Below, in pieces: positions 47,791 through 60,640 of a DNA stretch of 64,000 nucleotides. The stretch covers positions 2,542,001 to 2,606,000 of the forward strand of contig CM007989.1 of assembly GCA_002189035.1 (NCBI GenBank). The letters run 5' to 3'. Each line of letters begins with the position of its first letter. The first letter of the stretch is position 1. A program made the translations under genes and the position numbers. The notes under the pieces were generated by a model. It did no database searches. It saw only the letters and a program-made list of their open reading frames with translations, and was not told the DNA's origin. This DNA is from Utricularia gibba (taxonomy: Eukaryota > Streptophyta > Magnoliopsida > Lamiales > Lentibulariaceae).

Positions 47791-48087
47791 TTCGAAAGAG
47801 ACAACAAAGGAACATCTTGGGCAGCACAAGTATTCAATTCACAAGCATTCTCCCGCACACCCAGTCAGTTGAGCACAAGGCCGGATGAGCACAAAGTGGA
47901 AGACCAGTAAATTAAGTTAAAGAGTTGGAACAAAAATGAATATCTAAGCATCTTCTTCATGTCAAATGTCATGAGAGTACCTCTATATCTATCTGAATAG
48001 CAGTAGATGTCTTCACCAAACCTCGAATGGTTGAGTGCAAACATTCACTGGACATAAATCACCATGTTGATTGATCTCAAGATTACC
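47791..48087. other. Convergent 3' spacer, coiled-coil gene / P5A ATPase
   Basis: Just under 300 bp between two convergent stops. Only 3' UTR sequence is expected. Confidence 0.5.
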
Positions 48088-51000
48088 TCACAGGTTCTTC
48101 TTCTCTCTACTTGCTACAATCTGCTGCCTCTGTTTCTTCCTCCAACCTGGAAGTTTTCCAGGGAACGTCAATCTCATCAGCCGTTCCCACATGTAACACG
48201 CCACAAACATCAGGAATGCCGAGATCAACAGTCGGTTCCTCAGTTCTCCAGGAAGAGGAACCAGCTTGAGCCAGTCATTCAAATCCCTAAACAGATCGGA
48301 GGTTATGACTGTGAAAAAACCAACCGCTGCTAAAAGGGCATACAGGAACGGCTTGTTCTGAGTGATGCTCTGGTTGAAAGGATGACCCATGTAGTTCACC
48401 GCAAAGGTGGCCACCTGAAGCATCATCCCCACCATGTAAGAAACTGTATTCACAAGGTTGGGATGGAAATCCGAGTCTGGTTCAATGCATTCATCCGGCA
48501 TGTACTTTTCAGCCTGTTTCACTGATGATATCAAGAAGACTATGTGGACAGTAAACTGCCCCATGAGGGAGAGAAAGACATAAGAACAGAAGATATTAGG
48601 GTGGGGGCGCTCGGCTGAGAGGGTGGGAAGTGGGGATGCATGGGAGATGAAGAGGAAGAATGCAGCAGTGAACACGCCACTGATGGTGGCCTGAACATCG
48701 CCCAGCTTCACGCCATCCAAGTGCATCACACTCAGCACATAGGCGGTAGCAAGGCAGTTAAGGCCCAGGATCTTGAACATTTGCAGAGTTGTGACAAGGG
48801 TGCTGCGGCCCTGACGAATAATGTCGGTTGTAGGACAAACAGAAGCATGCTTTGCAGTGAAAGGTGATGCCATAGACGCATCGCCTAGCTTAACAACTGG
48901 AGCGGATCGGCCATCACCTTCTTCCTTCATTTCATCCATCATTTTCTGAAGTCTTTGTCGCTGCATCTCTGCAGCGGATAGATGACGGTTCACAGGCTGA
49001 CCACTTGTGGACTCAGACTTAGAAACAGCCCGACTTTTTGAAGGAGTATCTCCATCAGGACCCCCAGACTTGAGCTTTTTGGGTTTTCCAGACTTATCGG
49101 ACTCAGTTTTGGATGATGCTTGAGATGGCTTGTCCCTTTGCCCTGGAGGTACAGCATTTAGCAGAGCCACGCCAACATGTGCCTGTGATGAAAATTTGAA
49201 CACATACGGAGTCTTTCCCTTCATCGAGCTTCAAAAATCTAATTGGAATCAGAGGAAACTTCATATTTAAGATACAACTAAACACCTGCTTCAGAGCTCC
49301 GACATCGTTGGTGCCATCGCCACACATCAGAGCAATCCTTCCCACTGATTTAAATGCAGTAACAATGAGTTCCTTTTGCTCAGGTGCAACTCGAGCAAAC
49401 ACCTATGAACAATCATACGGTTGCAAATGATGAAACCAATGGCAAGAGAAACAGAACCATGGATGGAACAAAAGCAAAAATACCTTAACATATGGAACAA
49501 CTTTCAAGATAGATGAGTTTTGTAACAGCATATCAACACATTCACCTCCGATGCACAGGTCATGATCCTCAGATAGCAGCTCAACCTCATCCACCCTGTG
49601 AAATAATAATTGAGAAACCTACCAAGCAAGCCTATAAAACAGGAAAATTTACAGCTGGAGCAAAAGAAATCCTCACTTGTAGGTAACGGAATGGGTTTCA
49701 TCTGGGGATACCCACTCATATCCATCATTGTCTCTACCACGGCCTAGAATTAATGGTGGCTTTGAGATTATATTGACTTGCCCAGCAACATGACAAGCTG
49801 TCAAAGCTTGATCTCCAGTTATCATCACCTTAAAACCAGTACAAGGAGAAAAATGAAGCGAGTACCTAAAAATTTAGGTCCATTCGTTTATTATGTATAT
49901 GAGCGACTACTGCAATGACTCATCAGAGGACTTTTCTGGGCATCCATAGAAATGATGACATTGTTCTGGGCTTATAACAACACAACAGATATTTGAGCAT
50001 CAGATAACACTCACCAAGTCATGTGAGGATGCTTTCAATTCAGATAAAATTGCAGCTGAGTCCTCTCGAATGGGACAGTTGAACACCTGATGCATTCACA
50101 AAGGTTATCATTCATGATGGGCTTGGGTAATTACTACGTGCCATTCAAGCATAGCCATGCTTCAATTTTCTCAAAATTATCCACCTAGCATGCAAGATAC
50201 ACGACGCTATAAAGAGAACTTAGTACCGCAAAACCTGCAAACGCAAGATCATTCTCCACGGTGTCTCGCTCTAAGCTTCTTGCTTCGCTAACCTGAAATA
50301 GTGTGAGAAAAAACATGCTTGTACTTGAAAATTTTAAAAAATTCATGATAAAAAAGCAACTGGGAAAAGATGTGGCTTATACTGTCATGTCCGGAAGAGG
50401 CCTGAATGCCAAGGCCAATACTCTAGATCCTTGACGGGTGTGCTTCTTGTAAGTCCTTACAAACCATGCAGGCACATCAAGAAGCCTTTCCTGGATGGTT
50501 TCTGGCGCACCCTACAGTCTCAAAAGAAGAACACTTTAATTTTTCAAAACTTAATTATTATAAGCTTAACAGACATGAAATGCATTGGAATAAGACAAAT
50601 AATGTTTCAACAACATAAGACGGCCATTGCGTAACATCATGGAAGAAATCCCAAAAAGAAGATGTCAAGTTGATACCTTAACAAACGCAAAAAATTGCTC
50701 CTCAATGCGGACAACAACTGCCATTCTTTTCAAATGAGAAGCAAAATGGTGTCTTTGTATGATCTGGACAGAATTCATGCTCCCCCTGCATTTATTTTGT
50801 CCAAAGGAACATGAAAAGTTTAATACTTATCCTTGTAAACTCATTCAAACATGAATCGCAATCAACAGATCAACTTAGCGAGCATATGTACAATCATTAA
50901 GGAGATTGTTAATCGTATCAACTTACTTTTTTGGCATAGCCTTTTCATCTGACTTGTAGGCCCACCCTATTCCTTCAAGTGCAGCCTTTTCAAGAGGATC

Positions 51001-54000
51001 ACCGACCTAGTCAGGCAAAATGTCACATTTGGGAAAAAATGTCACCTTCAGGGTTGAATATACACGAATAAAAGATTGTGTTCAGGGGTTCATGATATAT
51101 AAAATCCATTTCTGATTATGAAATGTGACCATACTCTGATCCTGTAAATTATGCGAAGTATTTATATACCAGCTTGTTGTCCACAAAGACCAACGAATGG
51201 CAAGATGCAAGTATTTCTTGGCTTCGATCTGGCACATTAGATATTTCCTTCTCTACATCCTCACTGTCAGTCAAACCACCAATACCCGAAAATACCTAAG
51301 GAACATTGAAAATTTTCAACGGTTTACAATATAAAAAAGAAGTACAGATCAGTATAGAAAAACAAGAAAATGGATATACCATGTTATCAGATGTCAATGT
51401 CCCAGTCTTATCAAAACAGCATATATCAACCTGCAGAAACAATCAATCCAAAAAAGACAAATTGGAGACAAGCTTATGGATAAAGAAATAAAGATGGTTC
51501 ACATTAACGAATACACTCTAATCTAAAAAAAAAAAAAACAAGAAAACACCAGTAGATTGACTATAGCACCATTCTTAAGAGTTCATAAAAAATCAGAACA
51601 ATCCTATTTATCCAGATACAATCCATGATATTACAAGAAAAAAAAAATTCTAGCATTCACCTTCCCAGCAAAGGGGATTCTGAATGGTTCAGTACAATAC
51701 ACCCCACGCTTCGCCAATGCAATCAAAGATGTATTAACAGCTATAGACAATTCCATCGGAAGTTCAGGTGGGATCACAGATGTGATTATCAACGAGCAAC
51801 TCAGGAGCAGCTTATATCGACTCCTCGTTGGGTCTTCAAGTCCCTGTCCCAAAAAATCCATGACTTGAACAACTATCACAAAGCTTTCAAACGCGCATCA
51901 TACACTATTCATACACAATAAATAAGTTTACCTTAATCAGTACATAACCAGCTGCTATGAGAGCGAATACTACTAGGAACAAAATAAAGAGACCACTTTC
52001 CAAGTTATTTGCAGTGACCTAAAGACATGAAAATCAGAAGAAAAAAAAAGAGTAAAGACATGAAAATCAGAAGAAAAAAAAGAGTGAAATATACTAATGA
52101 ACATACTGCACAGCCACAGAAATAAAGAAAAATGCATCACCCTTTCGGTTGAAAATAATATTGTACGCATCAGCTTTCCTTGACTTGTCTCAAATCCAGT
52201 TCGTAGAACAACTGCCAGACATCCACCGTCTGGGGCTTTCAGGTGAAATGTCTGAGTTATGAAAAAGAATGAATAAAAGAATGTATGGGATTCACCCAAT
52301 TGGTTAATTCTGCGGTCAATAGATGTAAAAGAAAAGATAAATCAGATGACCTTGTCTGGTGAGTGCTGTAATATCTTGGTACCACCAAAAAGAACATGTG
52401 TTTTGTCTCTCCTAACTGATAAATTCTCTGTAGCTCCTCTACCAGTGATTGAAACCTAAACACGGATTGAGTGTTGAGAGAAGACATGAACAATTCATGC
52501 AAAATACATAAATCTTGTCCTGATGAATTCATTCCTTCTAAGGCATACAATTCCCTAGTAGATATTCAATGTCTACAACTCGTAATGCGTCTAATAGTCC
52601 TCATGCATGTGATCCAATTATAAGAATTTGCAATTAGAACAAAGAGATCAGATTCACGTGAATAAAAGCAAAAGGTTGTTTAAGGATAAAAGAAAACCTT
52701 CCACTGAGGTGTGGACTCCCCTGTTAAAATAGCTTCGTTCACAATTGCACTTCCTGCCAAAATAAGCATGTCAGCAGGTACGGATTTATCTTCTCCATCT
52801 GCACCAGCAGAGCGCCCAATAGACACCACATCTCCGGGAAGAAGCTCTGTGCCACATATTTTAACCCATCTAATGAAAAAAAGGTGAGCAAATCATAATT
52901 TTGGTAATGCAAAAGGAACCAAAATGCGAGATGAAGGGTAGGAATATCTTATTTCATGCATACTTGCCACAACGGTACACCATCAAGGTCTGACTATCCA
53001 CTTTTACTCGTCTAAGCTCACAAAGAGTCTTTAGGCGGCTTTTTGCCATTGTTGATTCGAACATGAACAGCATGAACAGAGTGAACAAGCTGTAGTACCA
53101 GTATTCATCCAAACACCACAGCCCAACACAGAAAACCTAAATTGAATGTCAAATCAGTCAAAAGAGCATCCACATAGATTTTTGTTTGAAAAAACGAAAT
53201 CATAGGGATATCAGTAGTTGAAAATATTATATACCTGAAATACAAAAAAGGGTTCGATGCATTGTTCCTTCAATAATTTATGGAAAGTAGGTTGAGGATA
53301 GTCAAATCTGAAATATCAGAGAATTAGATACAAAACAAACTCAAGCCTCACTTTAAGTACCGAAGGGTTTTCATTTGCACATAATCCACATATCATAATA
53401 GATTACATGAAATAAGGCATAGAGGGTAACGAATAACATAGGGAAAAATTATGTAATGACGAGTTCCAGCTTTGGAAAACACAAGAGCACAATAGGCAAG
53501 ACAGCAAACACTCCAGCAGACACGCTAGCAATTTGTATGATGGGGAAACGATGAGAGGCAAAAACGTTGAAACATTATTACCAAAAGGAGAAGCCATTTA
53601 GATGGTGTGATTAAAAACATGATTTGCTCGTTTTGTACTTGCCTTGTAAAATTATTATTATTAGAATTCGTACGTAATTACTATTATGATACTCTATTCC
53701 ATTATTAGCCTACACTAAAAGGAGAAGGGTGAGTTAAGGAGTTTCAAATCAAACCACATCTTTTGAAGCCAACACAGGGTGACAAAATTTATATTGTAGG
53801 TACTTACACATTCCTTCCCCATTTCTCAGTAGCTGTGGAAATCTTAGCCTCTGTCCCATACCCAGAGCTCTTGAGGTATGAGCCAAATGTTCCCTTGGAT
53901 GGATAAAGAAGTTTACAAAAAGTTTTTTTCTCATCAGAGTAGACAAACCGCTGCTTCCTGAAATCGAAGAAAATTTCTTCGGCATTCTGTGGCGAAGAAG

Positions 54001-54802
54001 AATTTTCCAGCTGAATAATTTCAAATAAGTTAGGAAAAGGGAGTGAAGAAAAGAGATCAGATCAGATGTCCAACTAAGTCTCACTAGACAGAAAAGTTCA
54101 TTCAAACACTAAAGCTATCACATAATTTATAAAAACGCTGCCTTATCTCCTAGTTTTATCTCTTGATTTATTTTTAAACTATTAATCACCTCTATACTAC
54201 TCCCATTGTACCTATTTTATTATTTTTTTTTATTACAACAATGCACAGCATAACTTATATCTGTATTCCATTATCCTCAGATGCCTATAGTTTGCGTTTC
54301 AGATTCAGTAAGGAAACTGCCAAGCATATGGAAAATATTATGGTGCAAACCTTACGAAAGTGGAGGGGTACGAGTTCTTTAGAGCCAGAAAATTTGGCAG
54401 GTGTGATTTTGCATGCATCAGCTTGATGGATGTCTTTTACCTACATTATCCATCCAAGGTATCATCAGTTTTCAGATTATCAGTGCGATCACCAATCACG
54501 TCTAGAGAAAACTGACAGAATAAGTAATGAAGAATATGCCATAAGTGTAAAACCTTCACATACTGCACAAAGCATTTGAAGTCCACCGACCAAATAGTGA
54601 ACAACAAAACAAGAATGTGAAATGCTGAAATACAGCCCAAAACAACCGAGGCATCCCCAAAGTCCAAGCTCGGGACTACAGCTGCCAGCCACAATCCATA
54701 TAGCCCCAAAAAGGGTATCAGATCTAAACGCCACACCCGAGACCTTTTCTGCAGCAAATCAACTACATCTACCACTTTCCCGTGTACAAGGAACTTTGCC
54801 AT
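48088..54802 (-). CDS. PDR2: P5A-type ATPase (PDR2/MIA, Spf1 family)
   Basis: ER P-type ATPase; the yeast and human relatives are transmembrane-helix dislocases, and Arabidopsis PDR2/MIA acts in phosphate sensing and pollen. Twenty-one exons, all in phase, 1184 aa: 54554-54802, 54351-54440, 53808-54010, 53235-53307, 52964-53136, 52698-52869, 52351-52455, 52141-52251, 51932-52018, 51661-51843, 51380-51430, 51170-51295, 50927-51006, 50677-50785, 50383-50511, 50227-50292, 50015-50086, 49677-49828, 49484-49595, 49286-49402 and 48088-49182. Motifs: [11 protein letters not shown] (actuator), [16 protein letters not shown] (M4, P5A PPELP), [14 protein letters not shown] (phosphorylated Asp), [24 protein letters not shown] and [13 protein letters not shown]. 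The C-terminal half of the last exon carries the remaining membrane helices. No frameshift anywhere. Confidence 0.96.
52021..52085. repeat. Tandem 33-bp duplication in P5A intron
   Basis: AAAGACATGAAAATCAGAAG followed by an A run and GAGT occurs twice head to tail (52021-52053 and 52054-52085); the second copy has one A fewer. It lies in the intron after the VTANNLESG exon. A recent slippage duplication. Confidence 0.9.
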
Positions 54803-55656
54803 TTCACTTGATCTGAAGATACAAAAAATGCATCTGTCATTAAAACAAGCATTGGATCCAAAGCGGGTTAAAATTAGGTTCTAGTATTGGAAAACTGCTT
54901 AAAACCGAGAGACTGGATCGAGCTACTGGCCGGTTTCAACACATAGGTTCTCTGAAATAGGTGAAAATTAACTGCATCACAAATGGATGCTTTTTCTTTT
55001 GTTTTATTGTTATTTAATTTTTATGGCAGCATTCTTCATAGCAGCTTCCATTTTTATTTAAGCAGCCAAACGGCAAAGATTGATCTTTCACTTTGATTCT
55101 TGATAAAACTACGCATTTGACATCAAATAAAACTCAAAATAGGCACAAAATTAGTGACGAAACCAAGAAGATTGGTGAGAATTTGAGACGGTTTCAAGAG
55201 GATTCCAGAAATTTACCGAGACAGAACAGGAGTAACGCCGCGATGTTTCGTTTTTTGATATTCTTTTCAACTAGCGTAGACTCACCGGCCGCCGCTCACG
55301 CATCAGGAATCTGGAACCTGAACAGGGGAGAACAACGGCAGCAGGGAGGACGGTAGCGAATACGCAGAGACTGCCGTGGAATACACTCCAATTAGATTTT
55401 ACTTTTCTGCAACTGGTCCACACACAGACGGCCCAGGATCAGGCCCATCATTCCACTACCCAAATTCCCCTCTAAGCCCACTGTCAATACTTTTTTAATA
55501 CGCAAGCGCACCGTAACAGAGGCACGAACCACCGTCATCATTTGATGAAATTCTACTTTTTTTTTTCGAAAAAGTTAACCACATTTCCTCATCATTGCTA
55601 CAACTCAATGTAATCCAACAAGTCCTTCCTTTTCCCACATCTCCTCCTCATCATCA
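54803..55656. promoter_or_regulatory. P5A leader with 5' UTR intron, and PYRR 3' end
   Basis: A donor CCG/GTGAGTC at 55285 and an acceptor ATCTTCAG/ATC at 54812 define a likely 5' UTR intron of about 470 bp, ending 10 bases before the P5A ATG. The promoter should lie at about 55370-55450, where GGCCCA elements occur. The PYRR stop follows at 55657. Confidence 0.55.
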
Positions 55657-58638
55657 TCATGCCAAAACTTTTGGGACATCTACCTCCGCCGCCAACTCTG
55701 TTCTCAGGCGCATCAGAAGCCGGCCAAGATAGTTTAGCCCTTCCCCATCTCGTCCGCCACCCCAGAACAGATCGTGCGGTGACGTTTCAACCAAAACGCA
55801 CCCTGTAGTGGAGAGCAGCAGGGAGGACAAGTTGGGGTAACTTGAGAATTTGCACTTCAGGGCTCTGTACATCACTTCAGTCTTCACGGATTCCCATTCA
55901 GGTCTCACCTACATACAACGCAATTCAAGCACTTCACTTTACTGGGAAGCAGTTCAAGATTCAGAGCATTTCGACAAAATTTCTGATGTGATCAAGGGTG
56001 GAACGACGAGTGTGACACAAAAAAAGTGAAGAGGGAATAGAATTGGAGTTTTTAAGTATTACGAGCATGTAAAAACCTTCCTGAAATTACTAAAATCTGA
56101 GATGGGTTTAGCTTATGACGAGGCATTTAAGAAATATAATACCAAATCAGGCCGTTGCTTCTGTGTCTTTCTTCCAATTCGTGCAGCTTCCTCTGGACTT
56201 TTCGCATTCTTTATGCGTTCTATACATTTTTTGGCATCAGGGTCATCCAAACCTACAAACTTTTGAGCCTACGGAAAAACAAGAATGGACATCATAAATC
56301 AATAATGTATGAAATTGTGGTACAAATTAGACACCATAAATCATGAGAAGGCACCTGGTAATAGTGTTCAACAGTAGGCCAAGTAAAAACTTCCCCATGC
56401 TCATCCGGCATTTGGATAGGGCTTAAGGAGAAATTCGAAAAGGCCCCATGAGGATCCCATGTTTTATAGAAGGATATAATATTCGCCTCATAAGGAGAGA
56501 CAGAAGGATCGATCCCAATAGTTTCCCTTGTTGACGGAATCATTGGGTTCAAGTCGGGTATTGGATGAAGAAATCCACTCACAAGCATGTCAGGACCCAC
56601 CTAGCGTGCATGAGGCATATAAAATAAATAAGCAAAAAGAAATTTATGCACCTGGTATCAGGAAGGATTTTCACGTAATCTTAACACAATGTGTGATTCT
56701 AACACCAAGGTGGTCTGTTCATGTTAAGTATGGATATGGATGACTCACTGAAAAAATGGCGACTCACATATGCATAACATAGGAAGATTCGCATCCAACA
56801 GGAGAACACATGAATCCAAAAAAATGCCAGGAATACTTGATGTGATATAATTCAACAGACGAGAGAAAAAAGCGGTTCTAACTTGTTCATACTGCACATC
56901 AAGTAGTTCCAATGCCTGTGACATCTCTACCATCCCGAGTTCTCCCACAGGAGATGGAGCATCCTTTCCACCAATAATCTTAGGAGCGACAAATGCATGC
57001 ACCTACTAGAACAAGGAAAAAGAGCATGTAGTGAATGTTAAAAAGGATCACTTTTACTGCATATTCAAGGGCAGCTAGCACGACAGATGTAAGTATAGAC
57101 TCATCAGAATGATGTCAAACTGAACAACACAAACCTTGTGTATGACACCGCAGGAAATAGCAGATGCAGCTAGTGTACCACCACACTCCCACAAAACTGA
57201 AAGGCACCCTCGATCATAGAGGTAATCCATCACAACACTGGGGTTAAGAATGTCGAACTCTACTACTTCAACACCCTTGGAAGCAAGATATTTCTGAAAA
57301 TTCCTTCGTGCACCTCTTTGTGTAGCGACCAATGATGGAGCCTCATCAACATCCCACAAGTTTGCGGATTCAGGCAGATCAAGAGTTGCTGACATTACAA
57401 TTCGCAAGGGCAAGTGGCCACCTCCATGTCTAGCTGTAAGACGAGGATCTGCATTGCAATATTTCATTGTGGAATCGAAATCATTATATCTATCATCATA
57501 CACTTCCAAAATCATCAAAAATTGTAAATTCATACTGTCTTTTCGTACAGTGCTTCCTCCAACTATTACTGCATCACTCCTACCCCGCAATTCAAAGACA
57601 TGTTTTCTTGAAATTTTGCTGCTTATCCAAGATGCATGACCAGTACTTGCCGCAATTTTTCCTGCAAGTTTACCCTAAAACTCAGCTATGATTGATAAGA
57701 TATACATATGGTAAGCATCTAAACCATATGAATAGATCTAACTTAAATAATTACTGTAACAAACCATCGAGAGTCATTGCATATTTCAGCAGGGAGAATG
57801 GAACTCGGCAAGCAGCTCTGTACAATAAAGGAGCATTCACTAGAAGACACGACTTCAGACTTTCCTGACGGACAAGTTCAAACCCTAGAATAAGTCATAC
57901 CACAAATCAAGCTGCTTTTGAAACAATGTGGAAGTCAGAATAACTTCATATTTGATGCCTCACCTCGAAACTTTTGCATCGGAGATCCTCACCAAGAACA
58001 TCAACCAACAATCCTTCACTCAAAAATGCTTGCACAGCATTTCCCCGAAGATGTTTTAAGGGATGTCGAATACCAATGACAACTCTAGTAACCCCTGCCT
58101 AGACGTCAAATTCCTCAGTGCATTAATATTTGAATATGAATGTTAAAGCATACAATGAGAAATGCAAACCAATCGCGCAGTAACCAAATCCAAGGCACAA
58201 CTTCTGAATTTCCAGTTAGGTACAGAACATCTTGAACAAGAAACCATTCAGAGGGAACACCAAAACCTGAATCAATGCAGAGACAGCGGCTTGATCGGAA
58301 AGACAGTGAGTAGGCTCCATATTAAGATACGCAGTGGCGCCGCGGCAGCTTTCCCCTGCTGCCTCAACTGCCTGCAACTCCGCCGGAGTCGTACCCTGCC
58401 CATACAGATACCCCTCTCCCACCACCACTCTTTCTCCTTCGGCTGCATCTGCAGCAATCACACAGCCGAAATTAGGATGCGGCGCTGTGATCCCTGCAGA
58501 TTTTTCAGCCAAGTGGGCGGCTCTTCTGATAGAAGCGGCGTCGAATGCAAGAGATGACTGCGACGTGGAAGCATGTGCGGGAATCGCTCTGCAAACAAGT
58601 GCAGGAGCAGGATTTGGCGCCAGCAACAATGACACCAT
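55657..58638 (-). CDS. PYRR: Riboflavin biosynthesis protein PYRR (reductase with dead deaminase and NADAR domains)
   Basis: Plastid reductase of riboflavin synthesis. Nine exons in phase, 596 aa: 58267-58638, 57964-58098, 57765-57864, 57536-57661, 57135-57448, 56883-57002, 56355-56600, 56143-56268 and 55657-55908. The N-terminus MVSLLLAPNPAPALV is a likely transit peptide. Deaminase-like domain: APHPNFGCVIAAD, but the zinc site reads TTPAELQAVEAA without the HAE histidine, and NMEPTHCLSDQ lacks the usual PCxxxG Cys pair, as known for plant PYRR. Reductase domain: YAMTLDGKIAASTGHASWIS, GGSTVRKDNPRLTAR, WECGGTLAASAI. The C-terminal domain (FYKTWDPHGAFSNFS, TWPTVEHYYQAQKF) is the YbiA/NADAR type. 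PYRD on another gene must supply deaminase activity. Confidence 0.95.
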
Positions 58639-59881
58639 GGCCGGACCCTGGAGGCAAAAGAGAGATCACAGCCTCTCCTAGCAAGCAAAAAGCCTGTGTT
58701 GGTTTTTGCTTTGGATGGAACGTGGGCCATCTCCATAGTGGATTTGAGTATATGGGTCTGGTATTAAACTTTTTCTAAGCTAGCCCATATTCAAACTACC
58801 TGTTGGGCTGGGCCCACCTCCATCTACAGTCTTTCTTCTAAACAATAATATGAACATTTAATATTCATAGTCTCATAATGGTGACAAAATGAGAAACAAA
58901 ATCTTTGCTTCCCGAACCCAATTCAGAACATATATTTAAAAAGATCAGAGACAAAATTTGTTTTTATCCATTTCCCTATGTTTTGGAAGGCATAATAATA
59001 CTCATTTTATATACATATATATTTAACTTATATTACATGAAGTCATCATTTGTTTAGGAACATTCCATGAATCGAATACACAAAACATAGTACACAGGAT
59101 ATCATAAAAAACTTAAAATATTTTATGTCATTCTATGATAATCGCATGTTCTTGAAATCATAAATTATTATCATATCAAGATGGATTTCATGAATGTCAA
59201 TATTTCAATCATTTTGACTATTAAGTGCTTTCTCTAAAAGTTAATATAAGGTCATTGTTTTCACATCAAGGCTTCATCGAATCACTTGTATTTCATGACT
59301 CACTACGAAAAGTTTGGAACGAGTTTTAAAACAATATATTGTGAATAATATGAATTATCACGATTTGAAAATTATTACATTGAAAACAAATGATACATAA
59401 AAACATCATTTGCTCTAGGAACATTCCTCAGGTCTCACTCAACACACGACATTCATGTTTAAAACAATTGTTTCTCATTGAAAAAAAATTAAAATAATTA
59501 TTTTAAGATAGATTTTTATGAGATAATAAAATTAAGGAAAAAACAACATATGAAAAAGAAAACCCTCATTTTAAAATTATAGCTATTTAAAAATCTGACA
59601 ATTTGAACCAAACTTACAAATGAGACTGTAGAGCCGAGCCGTGATCGTTGTAGGCTACGTATCTTGGCATCTTAAAGGAAAGAAATTGCCGATGTTGAGA
59701 AATGCATTTCTAAAGTGTAGCTAGCTACTTATATTTTGGATAGGGTCTCAAGAAGACAACACGCGAGATCCTGGACTACAGCAACTGGATAACAAAACAA
59801 CCAAAACAACACAGCCACGGCTCAAAAACCTCAATTGCATTCCTCAAAGCCTAAGGTATGATATGTAACTCCCACGATCTC
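58639..59881. other. PYRR promoter and AT-rich spacer
   Basis: Near 58784-58822 are AGCCCATATT and GTTGGGCTGGGCCCACC, a site II cluster likely driving PYRR leftward. From 58840 to about 59600 the sequence is very AT-rich with no gene. The right end carries the 3' UTR of the AHL gene. Confidence 0.5.
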
Positions 59882-60640
59882 TTAATACGGCGGAGGAGAA
59901 GCCGGTGGAGGGGCCCAAAACGCGTCGCCGGGAGGCAGGTTATACGACGGTTTCGGCTGATGATCACGCCCTCCTATATCCCGAGACTGGGATCCAGAAC
60001 CACCACCAGCATTTCCTTCGTCAGTTGCTTCTTCTTCGAGTGGCAGTCTTTCATACATGGCGTTAGCGAAGGTTGCGGCTATGACCATCACCGGCCCGGA
60101 GGCCGTCAGTGCGCCCGCCACCACCCCTCCGACCACCTGCCCTTGGCCACCGGATAAGTAGACCGTCAATCCACTGGCACCCGGTGGGGAAGGTGTGGGC
60201 AGAACCGAACCGGAGAGAGACAGTATCTCAAATCTCCCCTGTAAACTCAAGACTCCACTAGGGGCAGCTGGCTGGCGCAATGTAACATCGGTGACCACCC
60301 CATTAGCGCTCAAGACCGCAACGCCACAACGGCGGTGCTGCGCGAAGCTAGCAATGGAACCGGAGATATCACTGCCCGCAGTGATTTCAAGGACATGGCT
60401 CTGCAGACAGTTGGAGCTCTCCTTGGCAATCACAATCGGCGGCTTCGGCTTGTTCTTGGAACCAGGCGGCCTCCCTCTGGGTCTCCTCCCCGACCCAGAT
60501 GACGGCTCGTTGACATCTGCTTGGGTTCGTTCTTCTTCAATTTCCTGATTCTCCCCCTCGTTCACACCCCCATTGTAATTCAACCCCGGAGTCGAATCCG
60601 GATTGGCCCCCACGTTTTCTGCCCACCACCTACTCCCCAT
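59882..60640 (-). CDS. AT-hook motif nuclear-localized protein (AHL, clade A)
   Basis: Minor-groove DNA-binding protein that works in trimers with TCP and other factors; clade A members restrain growth and flowering. Single exon, 252 aa. One AT-hook, [18 protein letters not shown], at about residues 51-68 (type I). The PPC/DUF296 domain follows: [51 protein letters not shown] and [15 protein letters not shown]. One AT-hook and no intron is the clade A layout. The tail is Gly/Pro-rich. The frame is clean, and the AHL number cannot be fixed. Confidence 0.93.
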   Translation of the reverse strand: MGSRWWAENVGANPDSTPGLNYNGGVNEGENQEIEEERTQADVNEPSSGSGRRPRGRPPGSKNKPKPPIVIAKESSNCLQSHVLEITAGSDISGSIASFAQHRRCGVAVLSANGVVTDVTLRQPAAPSGVLSLQGRFEILSLSGSVLPTPSPPGASGLTVYLSGGQGQVVGGVVAGALTASGPVMVIAATFANAMYERLPLEEEATDEGNAGGGSGSQSRDIGGRDHQPKPSYNLPPGDAFWAPPPASPPPY

